A stretch of DNA of 64,000 bases from Candidatus Bathyarchaeota archaeon (GCA_029881805.1 JAOULW010000002.1:248001-312000); one strand, 5' to 3'. Counted from the first letter of the stretch, positions 43,594-51,525 are shown. The notes: generated by a model from the sequence alone, not told the origin. Program-made: numbers and translations.

Positions 43594-43659
43594 GGGGGAT
43601 GATGATGCCGTCCCAGTCTGAGCTTGTGCAGATGAGGAACTCATGACGGACAGACCCCT
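43594..43659 (+). ncRNA. Candidate C/D box guide RNA
   Basis: A perfect C box ATGATGA (43599-43605), a D' box CTGA (43618-43621), a degenerate C' AGATGA (43630-43635) and a degenerate D CAGA (43651-43654) are framed by GGGGG (43594-43598) and CCCC (43655-43658), which could close a terminal stem. The C-to-D' spacer is 12 bases, a normal guide length. It lies directly after rnp2. The imperfect D box keeps this uncertain, and a long hairpin in the same region is an alternative. Confidence 0.35.
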
Positions 43660-43672
43660 AAAACTTGCGAAA

Positions 43673-44359
43673 CTACAGACTAGAACGAGCTTCTCGGGCC
43701 CTTTTCCTTTTGAGTCCAAAAGCTAACGCCAGAATAACTCCTGAAACAAAGCCGCCGACGTGTGCCCAATATGCGACACCGCCAGAGATGTCAAAAATCC
43801 CGTAAATCCATTGCATGATAAACCAGAAGCCTAGAAAGACAATTGCTGGGACTGGCAGTATGAAATAAAAGACTATTGTGAGAACTTTTGCTTTTGGATA
43901 AAGAACTGCGTAGGCACCTAAGATTCCAGAAATTGCTCCTGAAGCCCCGACAACGCCTGTCCTAAGATCTGCAACGCCTGCGAGACCTGTATTGATGCTT
44001 GCTATATGCGCAAATACTGCCGATAAACCGCAGAATATGTAAAAAGCGAGATAACTGATATGTCCAAACGCATCCTCAACGTTGTCCCCAAAAATATAGA
44101 GGAAAAGCATATTCCCAAGCAGATGAAGCCAATCAGCGTGCATGAACATCGACGTAAATAACGTGTAAAGTCTCTGTCCATCGAGTATTTCATTCGGAAA
44201 CGTCACAAAATTTTCTTCGATGTTGCTGGCGAATCTGTTGTCCAAGATGTTTTGGGTAGAGAGCCAATAAAGTGTAAAGATGATAATATTTATGATTAGT
44301 ATCCAACGGTTTATGTGGGGCGTTGTAAAAGAACGATTCAGATCTTTTATTGGAAGCAA
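43673..44359 (-). CDS. Rhomboid-family intramembrane serine protease
   Basis: The 228-residue protein has six to seven membrane helices, the catalytic Ser140 in VGASGAISG and the partner His200 in YWAHVGGFVSG. A conserved HADWLHLLGNMLFLYIFG segment (L1/TM2) precedes them. These are the defining rhomboid features. The start is TTG at 44359 with GGGTTAGAA before it. With the presenilin-like and site-2 proteases, this is the third intramembrane protease type in the window. Confidence 0.9.
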   Translation of the reverse strand: MLPIKDLNRSFTTPHINRWILIINIIIFTLYWLSTQNILDNRFASNIEENFVTFPNEILDGQRLYTLFTSMFMHADWLHLLGNMLFLYIFGDNVEDAFGHISYLAFYIFCGLSAVFAHIASINTGLAGVADLRTGVVGASGAISGILGAYAVLYPKAKVLTIVFYFILPVPAIVFLGFWFIMQWIYGIFDISGGVAYWAHVGGFVSGVILALAFGLKRKRAREARSSL

Positions 44360-44438
44360 ATTCTAACCCATCAGAATACCAATTAACGGATATTTAACTC
44401 TGATTTCAATAGGGAAAAGAAAAATCAATTATGCAATG

Positions 44439-44819
44439 TTAGCTGGTTAGGCACTCGATCATTTTGCTGCATGTCAAGCATTCATCTGGAAACGAAGAGT
44501 CCTTGGGACGTTTCTTCAGGTACCCCATAAAATGACTGCACTTTACACTTTCGTCCAATTCTGCCGCTGGTTTCTTAGGCTCCCTTGCAGGGAACAGGTT
44601 TTCTTTGATTTCTTCTCTTTTTTGGCTTTCAGCGTCACTTACCTTAGTAAGACAACGCGGACATGCGTAAAACTTCTGGACATTCGTATCAGATGCGAAA
44701 GTTGCTAAGAGCGGCTTTCGAAATTTCTCCCCGCATTCCCCACATTTAAACCCTGCAGGGTTCTCTCTCAAATAATAATCTCCGTCATTCGATCTGAACG
44801 AACTTAGAGTCTTTTCCAT
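44439..44819 (-). CDS. Zinc-finger-like protein with multiple CXXC
   Basis: The 126-residue protein has CGECG at 26-30, CPRC near 53, a lysine-rich linker and C-terminal cysteines in CSHFMG and CLTCSKMIECL. The N-terminal pairs likely form a zinc ribbon; the C-terminal four may form a second metal site. No named family is recognised. Confidence 0.6.
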   Translation of the reverse strand: MEKTLSSFRSNDGDYYLRENPAGFKCGECGEKFRKPLLATFASDTNVQKFYACPRCLTKVSDAESQKREEIKENLFPAREPKKPAAELDESVKCSHFMGYLKKRPKDSSFPDECLTCSKMIECLTS

Positions 44820-44904
44820 TGTGAGCCTCCAGAGGCTAAAGGTATATCAAATATTGATATTTAATAAACCTTTCCGTCTACCCGTTGAACAAAAAGACAC
44901 TAGT

Positions 44905-44977
44905 GGGCCCGGCCGGATTTGAACCGGCGATCTTCGCCGCGTGAGGGCGATGTCCTAACCAGCTAGACTACAGGCCC
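44905..44977 (-). tRNA. tRNA-Val (CAC)
   Basis: On the minus strand GGGCCTG pairs with CGGGCCC as acceptor stem, the D arm is GTCTAGCTGGTTAGGAC, the anticodon stem TCGCC/GGCGA encloses loop CTCACGC with anticodon CAC, and the T arm is GCCGG-TTCAAAT-CCGGC. No CCA is encoded. Confidence 0.95.
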
Positions 44978-45080
44978 TGATGTTTCTTGGCTTGAATTAT
45001 CGCGCCTCTGGTTTTCTTAATTCTTGCTGTTGGATTTGTAATACTTATTTTCGTTTCATAAAATCTTTTTCTAACGTTTC

Positions 45081-45221
45081 TTACAGGAAAAACCCAGGCG
45101 ATTCATTTGGATAGTCAGGATGAAAGGTTTGAAGATAATGCGAAAGTTGACAAAGTTTTACTAGTTCTGTGTTTTCTGGCGTCTGCATTGGTTGGCCATA
45201 TTCTATCGCGTTATCTGCCAC
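45081..45221 (-). CDS. Possible small protein or downstream half of a broken gene
   Basis: Starting at GTG, 46 codons give a coding-like peptide (MADNAIEYGQPMQTPENTEL and HYLQTFHPDYPNESPGFF). It is in the same frame as the next upstream small open frame (45234-45392), separated only by TAG TAA and three codons. The two may be one gene interrupted by tandem stops or a pair of tiny genes. There is no strong ribosome site. Confidence 0.3.
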   Translation of the reverse strand: MADNAIEYGQPMQTPENTELVKLCQLSHYLQTFHPDYPNESPGFFL

Positions 45222-45233
45222 TCTGAGGTTTTA

Positions 45234-45392
45234 CTACTTATCCAGTATTATGTTCTTCACATTTAAGTCAAAACGAATCGCAATCATGTCTTTGTGGAAT
45301 CCATCAAGGAGTTCGTGTGCAGTTTTGTCATTAGTTTCATCAGTAATTTCAGCAACCGATTCAATTGTAATCGCTGCTTTTTTCTTTTTCAT
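45234..45392 (-). CDS. Small conserved-looking protein
   Basis: ATG at 45392 starts a 52-residue peptide, MKKKKAAITIESVAEITDET, then DKTAHELLDGFHKDMIAIRF and a C-terminal hydrophobic patch, ending in TAG TAA. Amphipathic composition suggests a real small protein. It lies in the 658-base gap between the two tRNA genes. Family not recognised. Confidence 0.4.
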   Translation of the reverse strand: MKKKKAAITIESVAEITDETNDKTAHELLDGFHKDMIAIRFDLNVKNIILDK

Positions 45393-45635
45393 ATCTTAGA
45401 CCTAAACGTGATTTACATTAGTTTTGATTCTTTATCGGTTTTACCCTTTTGCCGTGTGCCATTAGTTACGACTAGGATCAGTCCTCTATAGAATAATGTT
45501 CTATAATATTCCTCTATATGCTCTGCTCAAGAAAACGAGCAGATATGAAAATCAGAAAACAAACACCCACGCCTATCCTCTGTTTGATTCAGAAAACTTA
45601 AAAGCGTACCTCTCTTTTTTGTAATGGCTGATGTT

Positions 45636-45712
45636 GCCGAGGTAGCTCAGCCTGGGAGAGCGCCCGGCTGAAGACCGGGTTGTCGCCGGTTCAAACCCGG
45701 CCCTCGGCACCA
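45636..45712 (+). tRNA. tRNA-Phe (GAA), CCA encoded
   Basis: GCCGAGG pairs with CCTCGGC, D arm GCTCAGCCTGGGAGAGC, anticodon arm CCCGG-CTGAAGA-CCGGG with anticodon GAA, T arm GCCGG-TTCAAAC-CCGGC. CCA follows the discriminator A at 45709. Degenerate copies of its 3' end occur at 48988 and 50804, so it is the target gene of past integrations. Confidence 0.96.
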
Positions 45713-45743
45713 CAATTGACTTTTGGAATAAGCCCAGGACACT

Positions 45744-45896
45744 CTACCTTCTCTTGCGAAAGAACCTAAGTTCAGCTTGACCGCACACGTATTCAAAGCC
45801 GCTTTCAATTAGTTCTTTTACTTCAACTGAAGTTCTGGCGACTTTGCAGACATAATCATCGTCTGACAAATTCTTTATGAGCTGCGTGTATAGCAG
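45744..45896 (-). pseudogene. Gene fragment next to tRNA-Phe
   Basis: Fifty codons read LLYTQLIKNLSDDDYVCKVA and SVEVKELIESGFEYVCGQ, then a basic tail and TAG. The reading frame is coding-like and opens at a TAA just upstream at about 45906, but contains no ATG, GTG or TTG before the body. It looks like a gene whose 5' end was removed, possibly by insertion next to the tRNA gene. A CTG start is unlikely but not excluded. Confidence 0.4.
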
Positions 45897-46065
45897 AGTG
45901 CGCCTTTCTACTTAACTTGAAGAAGAAATGAAGAGTTGCGGAAGACACTGATACAGTGACGGCATCACTATTTGACCCAGGGTTCAAGTCAATGTGTGTA
46001 TGGGATAATGCAGAGGTTTGTTCTCTACTCCCCAAAATAGAGCGCGCGCTTGTGGCGCGTGTAAA

Positions 46066-47571
46066 TCAAGGATTTAGGCTTGCTGTTGGCAAGAACTCTG
46101 GCGGCTTGCGAACCTTCGTTGCCTGTTCAAACGCATAAGCCAATTTGATAAGCGTCGGCTCTTGCCATGCTTTGCCGAAGAAGGAAATGCCGACGGGCAA
46201 GCCAAAGATGTATCCTGCTGGCACGGTGATATGCGGGTACCCTGCTACCGCAGCAGGCGATGAGCTGTCTATTTCCCAACCAACTGTGTCGCCATTGATC
46301 AAGTCGATTATCCAAGATGGGCCTCCTGATGGCGCGACAATTGCATCAAGTTTGTGTGCTCGCATGGTTTTGTCGATGCCTTCCTTGCGTGTCAGACGAT
46401 GATTCTTCGCAAGTGCATCGAGATATTTCTTCTCGTGTAGTGAGCCTTTCTTCTGAGCGGTTTCCATATGTTCCTGTCCGAAGTATGGCATGACACGATC
46501 CTTGTTTTTTTCATTGAACTTTATGATTTGGGCCAACGCCTTCACTGGGGTTTTCGCGCTTGCGAGGTACTTGTTCAAGTCCGCCTTGAACTCGTAATGA
46601 AGGACTTCAATTTCGGTCTTACCGAATTTTTTCGGACCTAAGACGTCGACTGGGTCAACGGTTACTGCTCCCATTCGCTTCATTGCATCAAGACACGTCT
46701 CAAAAATCTCGGTGATACGTCTGTCAGTCCCTATCATTTTTCTTGCAACACCAATACGAGCACCATTAAGGCCGTTCTCATCAAGGAATTGTGTGTAATC
46801 TTTGAACGCTCTTTTCTTACTAGGCTTTGTAGCTGAATCTTGCTGGTCGACTCCTGTGAGTGTTCCAAGCAGAATCACCGCGTCTGCGACGGTGCGTGCC
46901 ATCGGTCCGGCTGTATCTTGACTATGGGCAATGGGGATGATTCCGCTCCGACTCCACAAACCAAGTGTGGGTTTAATTCCTACAACGCCGTTCGTTTGAC
47001 TTGGGCAGATAATCGAGCCGTCAGTCTCTGTACCAATCGAGGCCGTGCATAGGTTTGCCGCAACTGCAACTCCTGAACCTGATGATGAACCGCAGGCGGA
47101 ACGATCAAGCACGTAGGGATTACGTGTGAGCCCACCGCGAGATGACCAGCCGCTGACTGAGTGTTTGCCGCGGAAATTCGCCCATTCGCTCAAGTTGGTC
47201 TTACCTAATATCACTGCGCCTGCTGAGCGCAGTTTCTTGACGATGAATGCGTCGCGCGGTGCGAAATGACCTTCGAGCGCGAGGGAGCCAGCTGTGGTCT
47301 GCATTCGGTCATGTGTATCAATGTTGTCTTTGATAAGAATGGGAATGCCGTGGAGTGGGCCACGCGTTTTGCCGACACGCCGCTCTTCATCGAGGGATGA
47401 AGCGATAGCAAGAGCGTCTGGATTTGTCTCGATGACGGAGTTCACTTTCGGGCCGTTCTTGTCTACTGCTTCAATCCGATCCAGATAAAATTCGACGAGG
47501 TGACGCGATGTCACCTCGCCTATGGTCATCATTGATTGTAACTCAGAGATCGACCATTCTTGCAATGCCAT
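46066..47571 (-). CDS. Amidase signature family hydrolase
   Basis: The 501-residue protein carries the Ser-cisSer-Lys catalytic set: Lys81 in HGIPILIKDNID, the cis-Ser in ACGSSSGSGVAVAAN (162-163), and the nucleophile Ser186 in GTETDGSIICPS. These amidases hydrolyse amides, including amino acid amides and peptides; it is not a GatA by gene context, since no GatB/C neighbours exist. Parts of the gene are richer in GC than the surroundings (GCGCGC runs near 46040 and 47200), and it sits between tRNA-Phe and tRNA-Phe 3'-end copies, so recent transfer is likely. Confidence 0.85.
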   Translation of the reverse strand: MALQEWSISELQSMMTIGEVTSRHLVEFYLDRIEAVDKNGPKVNSVIETNPDALAIASSLDEERRVGKTRGPLHGIPILIKDNIDTHDRMQTTAGSLALEGHFAPRDAFIVKKLRSAGAVILGKTNLSEWANFRGKHSVSGWSSRGGLTRNPYVLDRSACGSSSGSGVAVAANLCTASIGTETDGSIICPSQTNGVVGIKPTLGLWSRSGIIPIAHSQDTAGPMARTVADAVILLGTLTGVDQQDSATKPSKKRAFKDYTQFLDENGLNGARIGVARKMIGTDRRITEIFETCLDAMKRMGAVTVDPVDVLGPKKFGKTEIEVLHYEFKADLNKYLASAKTPVKALAQIIKFNEKNKDRVMPYFGQEHMETAQKKGSLHEKKYLDALAKNHRLTRKEGIDKTMRAHKLDAIVAPSGGPSWIIDLINGDTVGWEIDSSSPAAVAGYPHITVPAGYIFGLPVGISFFGKAWQEPTLIKLAYAFEQATKVRKPPEFLPTASLNP

Positions 47572-47684
47572 AGTTCACTACCTTTAGTGTAATGTTACTA
47601 CTGAAAGCTCATAAACTTTCACGCGCCACACTAATGTATACGAGCCCACCACAACAATGCAGGGAAAGGAAAAAAGAGGGATTG

Positions 47685-47698
47685 TGCGGGTGATATCT
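47685..47698. repeat. 14-base motif shared with the tRNA-fragment boundary
   Basis: TGCGGGTGATATCT is identical to 48971-48984, where it leads straight into the first tRNA-Phe 3' copy. Preceding bases (AAAAAGAGGGATTG) are similar too. Here no tRNA sequence follows. Confidence 0.45.
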
Positions 47699-47721
47699 CC
47701 ACTCTGACAGGATTACGCTCG

Positions 47722-47892
47722 TTATGGCTCAGGTACTTCCCGTTCCAATAACACGTAAACAGCAGAAATGCCGGTTGGAGCGCCCAAACCGCCTATCGAC
47801 TTAGCTTGCCAACCTTCTTTTGCCATACGATTGATTTTAGCAACAAGCTTTCGACAAGTGCCAGTGTCAGAGAGAATTTCATATTCCTTCAT
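47722..47892 (-). CDS. Small DUF4177-like protein
   Basis: The 56-residue protein starts MKEYEILSDTGTCRKLVAKI and has the WQAKSIGG core and YVLLERE end of the short DUF4177 fold. GGAGG lies nine bases before ATG 47892; an ATG at 47907 is less well placed. The role of these proteins is not known. It lies in the accessory region between the amidase and DUF362 genes. Confidence 0.6.
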   Translation of the reverse strand: MKEYEILSDTGTCRKLVAKINRMAKEGWQAKSIGGLGAPTGISAVYVLLEREVPEP

Positions 47893-48056
47893 TTCAATGT
47901 CCTCCATTCAGAGTCTAGCATTGATTAAATATTTACCTTCTGAAGCGCGTGCGACCAAAAAGTGTACGGAACTTGCGCTATGCATGTATGCTGATTGTGT
48001 TTCAAGCAAACCTTTTACCCGAAGGGTGAGTCAGTTGAATATAGAGGAATGATGTA

Positions 48057-48914
48057 TTGGATTCTGTCGCTATAGTCAAGCATGAGGACGATGTTGAGAA
48101 GGCTCTTGAAGCGGGTATTAGGCTGTTAGGTGGGTTCGGGGTCTTACAATCGCCCTTCATTATCAAGCCCAACATCTGTGCAGATGTGGTTAAGACCAGG
48201 TTTGCTGTTACCGACGTAAAGATAGTTGAAGCTTTGATAAATCTGGTTCTCAAAAAGGACAGAAACCTTTCGATCAAGATAGTGGAGTCAGACAGTGAGT
48301 CAAAGTTCGCAGATGAGGCCTTCGAAAAATTCGGTTACAAAAGTCTAGAAGAGAAGATGGGGAAGTTAGGCTTTGATGTGTCTCTGGTCAACCTCAGTCA
48401 TTCACCTACATTTCCAGTCAAACTAGACGGACTTTACTTCAAAAACCCTGAGCTTCCTAACTTGATTACTGGGTCCAAATACTTCGTCTCCATTGCTATT
48501 GCGAAAACCCATTATTTAACCTTCATAACTGGAACCCTGAAGAACCTCTTTGGGCTTCTCCCAAGAAAAGATCAATCATTTTATCATGCCCGCATTAACG
48601 CGGTCATCGTTGACCTAAACAGGCTTGTAAGACCCGATCTTTGCATCGTTGATGCAAGAGTAGGTCTAGAAGGCTGGGAAGGCCCGAAAGCAAGACGGCT
48701 TAACACGTTTATCTTGGGAAGGAAACCAGTGTGCGTAGACGCTACCATGGCTAGGATTATGGGGTTCAAACCGGAGAAGATTCGTCACTTGGTGGAAGCA
48801 GAGAAACATGGTCTTGGTAGCTTAGACCCAAAGATTCTGGGAAAGAGCCTCAAGTCCACAACAGTAAAATTCAATCCACCGTCTCACTTGTCTCAGTCAG
48901 CTCTTCTGAACTGA
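48057..48914 (+). CDS. DUF362 family protein
   Basis: The 285-residue protein matches DUF362 by FIIKPNICADVVKTRFAVT, IKIVESDSESKF, SIAIAKTHYLTFITGTLKNL and DLCIVDARVGLEGWEGPKA. The family occurs in archaeal and bacterial proteins often fused to ferredoxin; this one has no ferredoxin cysteines, so it is the short form. The TTG start at 48057 follows GAGGAATGAT. Function is unknown. It sits directly upstream of a tRNA-Phe 3' copy. Confidence 0.82.
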   Translation: MDSVAIVKHEDDVEKALEAGIRLLGGFGVLQSPFIIKPNICADVVKTRFAVTDVKIVEALINLVLKKDRNLSIKIVESDSESKFADEAFEKFGYKSLEEKMGKLGFDVSLVNLSHSPTFPVKLDGLYFKNPELPNLITGSKYFVSIAIAKTHYLTFITGTLKNLFGLLPRKDQSFYHARINAVIVDLNRLVRPDLCIVDARVGLEGWEGPKARRLNTFILGRKPVCVDATMARIMGFKPEKIRHLVEAEKHGLGSLDPKILGKSLKSTTVKFNPPSHLSQSALLN

Positions 48915-48987
48915 CTCATCGCCACGCGTGCATCTGTGGCTCCACTCAACAAACATAAAAATGGGGAATTTGCGGGTGATATCTACA

Positions 48988-49031
48988 TTTGTCGCCGGTT
49001 CAAAGACCAGGTCGTCAGCACCAAAATTGAC
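48988..49031. repeat. Degenerate tRNA-Phe 3' end, copy 1 (att-like)
   Basis: TTGTCGCCGGTTCAAA is identical to the tRNA-Phe T-arm region, diverges in the T-stem/acceptor, then CACCA-AATTGACT matches again, including eight bases beyond the tRNA. It is preceded by TGCGGGTGATATCT. This is the expected trace of integration into the tRNA gene, with the intact gene regenerated upstream. Confidence 0.75.
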
Positions 49032-49064
49032 TCACGAAAGCACGCGGGTTCATGAAAGCATGTT

Positions 49065-50636
49065 CTAGGCAGTTGCCATTCTCCACAAGGCCTGCTTCAT
49101 TTGATTGCCATGTTTCAGTCCATAATAGATTCCCGCCATTTTGGCTGAGTATGGAATCACTATTCTTTTTATGGCATTGAAGATTATCGGGTTGCGGAAT
49201 CTGTGTTCAAGGAATGTGTCCCCCCAAATTCTGATGTTATATTCCCAGCAACGGATGAGGAGCTCCCAGCGTATTTCTGAAAGTGAATCAATCTGTGCGC
49301 CCTTCTTGTGCATCAGCAAACAGTTTTCTAATGGTACGAAAAAAAGCGGCACATAGAAGGCGTTGTAGTCTTTCAGGTCATCAATCAGCTCAAGCGTTTC
49401 CGCAACATCCTCTTCACTTTCTTCGGGAAGTCCGATAATCAAAGTGGCAAGGGGATACCAGTCGTTATCATTCAGAATCCCGAAGGCTTGGGCGACTACC
49501 TCACTCCACTGCTCAGGCTTGTAAGGCAGCATCTTGCCAGCCATGTACTTTCTCATTAGTCTAACGCTGCCCGTCTCAATGCCTGTTTCAGACGTAACAA
49601 TGGCCTTCTTACTATGAGAATACCAATTATGCTCAATCAGAACTTCAGCCACTTCCTTCACCATGCCGGGGTTGCAGGCAACAGGTGCCAAAGATATATG
49701 TGAGGACTGAATGCCTTCAACACCTGGGTGATTAGCAACGCTTTTGACAAGTTTCAAGACTGCTTTTTTATTCGGAATGAACTGTTTGTCCTTTGCGCCA
49801 TATAGAAACAGGTCTTCGGTGACCAAGGTGATGTTGGAGCTTCCTTCCATCGTTGTTGTCTCTATTTCTTTCATTATTATGTCCAACGGCATGTCAACCT
49901 TACTCTGCATGGTAGGTGTGCAGAACTGACAGTTTCGACCGCACCCCTTAGAGATCTCTACTGCGCCATGAATAGCTGCATGCCTTATCAATGGCATACT
50001 TTCGTCGTCTGAGGCATGTGGGTTATTTTCAGAATGGACTACATTTGGAAGAGGTTCTCCATTGACTGCTTTGCTGAAAATGTCAACTATCTTCTCTTTT
50101 TTTCGACCGATGAGTACACAATCAACACCATAGTCGTCAGCCACCTTTTTGCGTTCGAGTTGCCACGAACCGAATCCGCCAACAACGATTTTGGGTCTGA
50201 ACGTTCGAATGCTTCGATGCTTGACCAGCTTTCGAAACTCGACGGCATTAATTGGTTCGCCCCCACCTAAGAGCGAAGAGTAGGTTTTGCTGACGTATCC
50301 CATTCCCAAAGGATCCATGGAAGAGATCCCAACCACTTTCGTGTTCGGACCGATGAAAGTGCCCAAGTCGTCAGGGTGAACTACTGCAACATCGGACTCG
50401 CTGAAACCATTCTCCAAGAGAATGGCTTCAACCTTCCTCAGACCATAAGGTGCATACTTGGCCCTGTTGTCATAGTTGCGTTGAATCGGTGGATAGATTA
50501 TCTTTCTCAGAAGCCACATGGGGACGGGACCCTTGGCGAAACCTGCCACGAAGGCGACAAAAGGGCTGTTATAGTAGTCGCTCATCTCTGTAGCTGAAGC
50601 CGTAAGCACAACCTTGACACCTGAGTCGGTCACCAT
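49065..50636 (-). CDS. B12-binding-like radical SAM protein
   Basis: The 523-residue protein has an N-terminal Rossmann-like cobalamin-binding type segment (VVGISSMDPLGMGYVS, IVVGGFGSWQLERKKVAD) and a radical SAM motif CGRNCQFC with Cys232, Cys236 and Cys239. These enzymes perform SAM-radical methylations or rearrangements; the exact reaction is not visible. Residues from about 470 are hydrophobic and could associate with the membrane. It is alone between the two tRNA-Phe 3' copies, so it seems to be cargo of a second integration. Confidence 0.82.
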   Translation of the reverse strand: MVTDSGVKVVLTASATEMSDYYNSPFVAFVAGFAKGPVPMWLLRKIIYPPIQRNYDNRAKYAPYGLRKVEAILLENGFSESDVAVVHPDDLGTFIGPNTKVVGISSMDPLGMGYVSKTYSSLLGGGEPINAVEFRKLVKHRSIRTFRPKIVVGGFGSWQLERKKVADDYGVDCVLIGRKKEKIVDIFSKAVNGEPLPNVVHSENNPHASDDESMPLIRHAAIHGAVEISKGCGRNCQFCTPTMQSKVDMPLDIIMKEIETTTMEGSSNITLVTEDLFLYGAKDKQFIPNKKAVLKLVKSVANHPGVEGIQSSHISLAPVACNPGMVKEVAEVLIEHNWYSHSKKAIVTSETGIETGSVRLMRKYMAGKMLPYKPEQWSEVVAQAFGILNDNDWYPLATLIIGLPEESEEDVAETLELIDDLKDYNAFYVPLFFVPLENCLLMHKKGAQIDSLSEIRWELLIRCWEYNIRIWGDTFLEHRFRNPIIFNAIKRIVIPYSAKMAGIYYGLKHGNQMKQALWRMATA

Positions 50637-50803
50637 CTTTCATTTCCCTTAAGTGGATTTACAAAGACATGTTTCATTGTCCTATTAAGAATTATTGTTG
50701 GTAAATCCTCTTTGAGACGAGCAGCAACTGGCAAAAAATCTGCTGAATTACGCCTCAGATGTAGAATCACAGAAAAATAAGGGCATTCACATAGTATCTT
50801 CAT

Positions 50804-50833
50804 TTGTCACGGGTTCAAACCCGGCCCTCGGCA
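50804..50833. repeat. Degenerate tRNA-Phe 3' end, copy 2 (att-like)
   Basis: TTCAAACCCGGCCCTCGGCA is 20 bases identical to the tRNA-Phe 3' end, preceded by TTGTCACGGG. Bases before it resemble those before copy 1 (AGGGCATT...GTATCTTCA). After CA the sequence departs from the tRNA flank. Confidence 0.75.
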
Positions 50834-50883
50834 CTATACACGGACCCTAGACACGTAGAAAGATGAATAAGCTTGTTTTGAGA

Positions 50884-51051
50884 TTATTTTCTCTTACTGA
50901 AGAGTTTCCCATAGTTTCCTGCTTTTAGCTCAAGTCTCTTACTTTCGCCTTCAGCATATTCGGAGACCATCACTTTTGGTCTCTTTTCCGTTGAAAAAGA
51001 AACCAGAATGCCATTATCACTGACAAATAAGCTTAATACCTTGTTGCGCAT
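50884..51051 (-). CDS. Small protein of unknown function
   Basis: The peptide (55 residues) begins MRNKVLSLFVSDNGILVSFS and ends in lysine-rich residues. ATG 51051 is preferred over 51066; neither has a clear ribosome site. It is divergent from the small CXXC protein. No family recognised. Confidence 0.4.
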   Translation of the reverse strand: MRNKVLSLFVSDNGILVSFSTEKRPKVMVSEYAEGESKRLELKAGNYGKLFSKRK

Positions 51052-51104
51052 GATGGGAGTATGCAAACAAACAGATTTGCATTAAATAGTGTAAGGAGTT
51101 GAGA

Positions 51105-51248
51105 TTGCGAATGGCGAGAAGAGAGATGCATAAGGCAGTTTGTGCTGAATGCGGAAAAGAATGTGAAGTTCCCTTCAAACCCGATGGAAGCAGACCAGTA
51201 TATTGCCAAGAATGCTATTCCAAGCGAAGACCACCGAGAAGATACTAA
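51105..51248 (+). CDS. Small CXXC-x17-CXXC zinc protein
   Basis: The product contains HKAVCAECGKECEVPFKPDG and CQECYSKRRPPRRY: the two pairs CAEC and CQEC, with 21 residues between the inner cysteines, make a zinc-binding unit like the TIGR04272-type archaeal domain. GGAG at 51094 fits a TTG start at 51105; ATG 51111 is the alternative. It may bind nucleic acid or act as an adaptor. Confidence 0.72.
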   Translation: MRMARREMHKAVCAECGKECEVPFKPDGSRPVYCQECYSKRRPPRRY

Positions 51249-51381
51249 CGACGCAACTAACATTCATCCGCTGTCCACAATTTTTCGTTTCCCCATTTTC
51301 GGTACTTGCCCCTGCCATTAACAATAAATAGGAAGAACACACTTCTGTCTATTCATTAGAGCGTAAGAGTAAGGAAACGTA

Positions 51382-51525
51382 ATGCCTAATGATCCAGTTT
51401 GCGGTGCGATTCTCGATGAGAAGACGTCAAAATTCAAGATTACTTATGACGGAGAAACATATTATTTCTGCAGCTTGACCTGCAAGAAAAGGTTCAAGAG
51501 ACATCCAATGAAATTCATAAAGTAG
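51382..51525 (+). CDS. YHS domain protein
   Basis: The 47-residue protein reads MPNDPVCGAILDEKTSKFKI then a YFCSLTCKKRF core ending at Lys. PVCG with CSLTC forms the TRASH/YHS metal-binding site, likely for copper or zinc sensing or trafficking. It stands alone with a short leader and may act with the metal-related genes nearby. Confidence 0.78.
   Translation: MPNDPVCGAILDEKTSKFKITYDGETYYFCSLTCKKRFKRHPMKFIK

Larger units (their letters stand above)
44978..45635. other. Stretch between tRNA-Val and tRNA-Phe
   Basis: Apart from the two minus-strand small frames listed, I see no gene. A plus-strand hydrophobic peptide at about 44998-45060 (IIAPLVFLILAVGFVILIFV) has no start codon and is probably spurious or decayed. 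Confidence 0.3.

Noticed and set aside
44998-45060. Plus-strand hydrophobic peptide after tRNA-Val
   Set aside because: No start codon and only 21 codons.
46066-47571. Amidase as GatA of an Asp/Glu-tRNA amidotransferase
   Set aside because: No GatB, GatC or GatD gene nearby and the protein is linked to integration marks.
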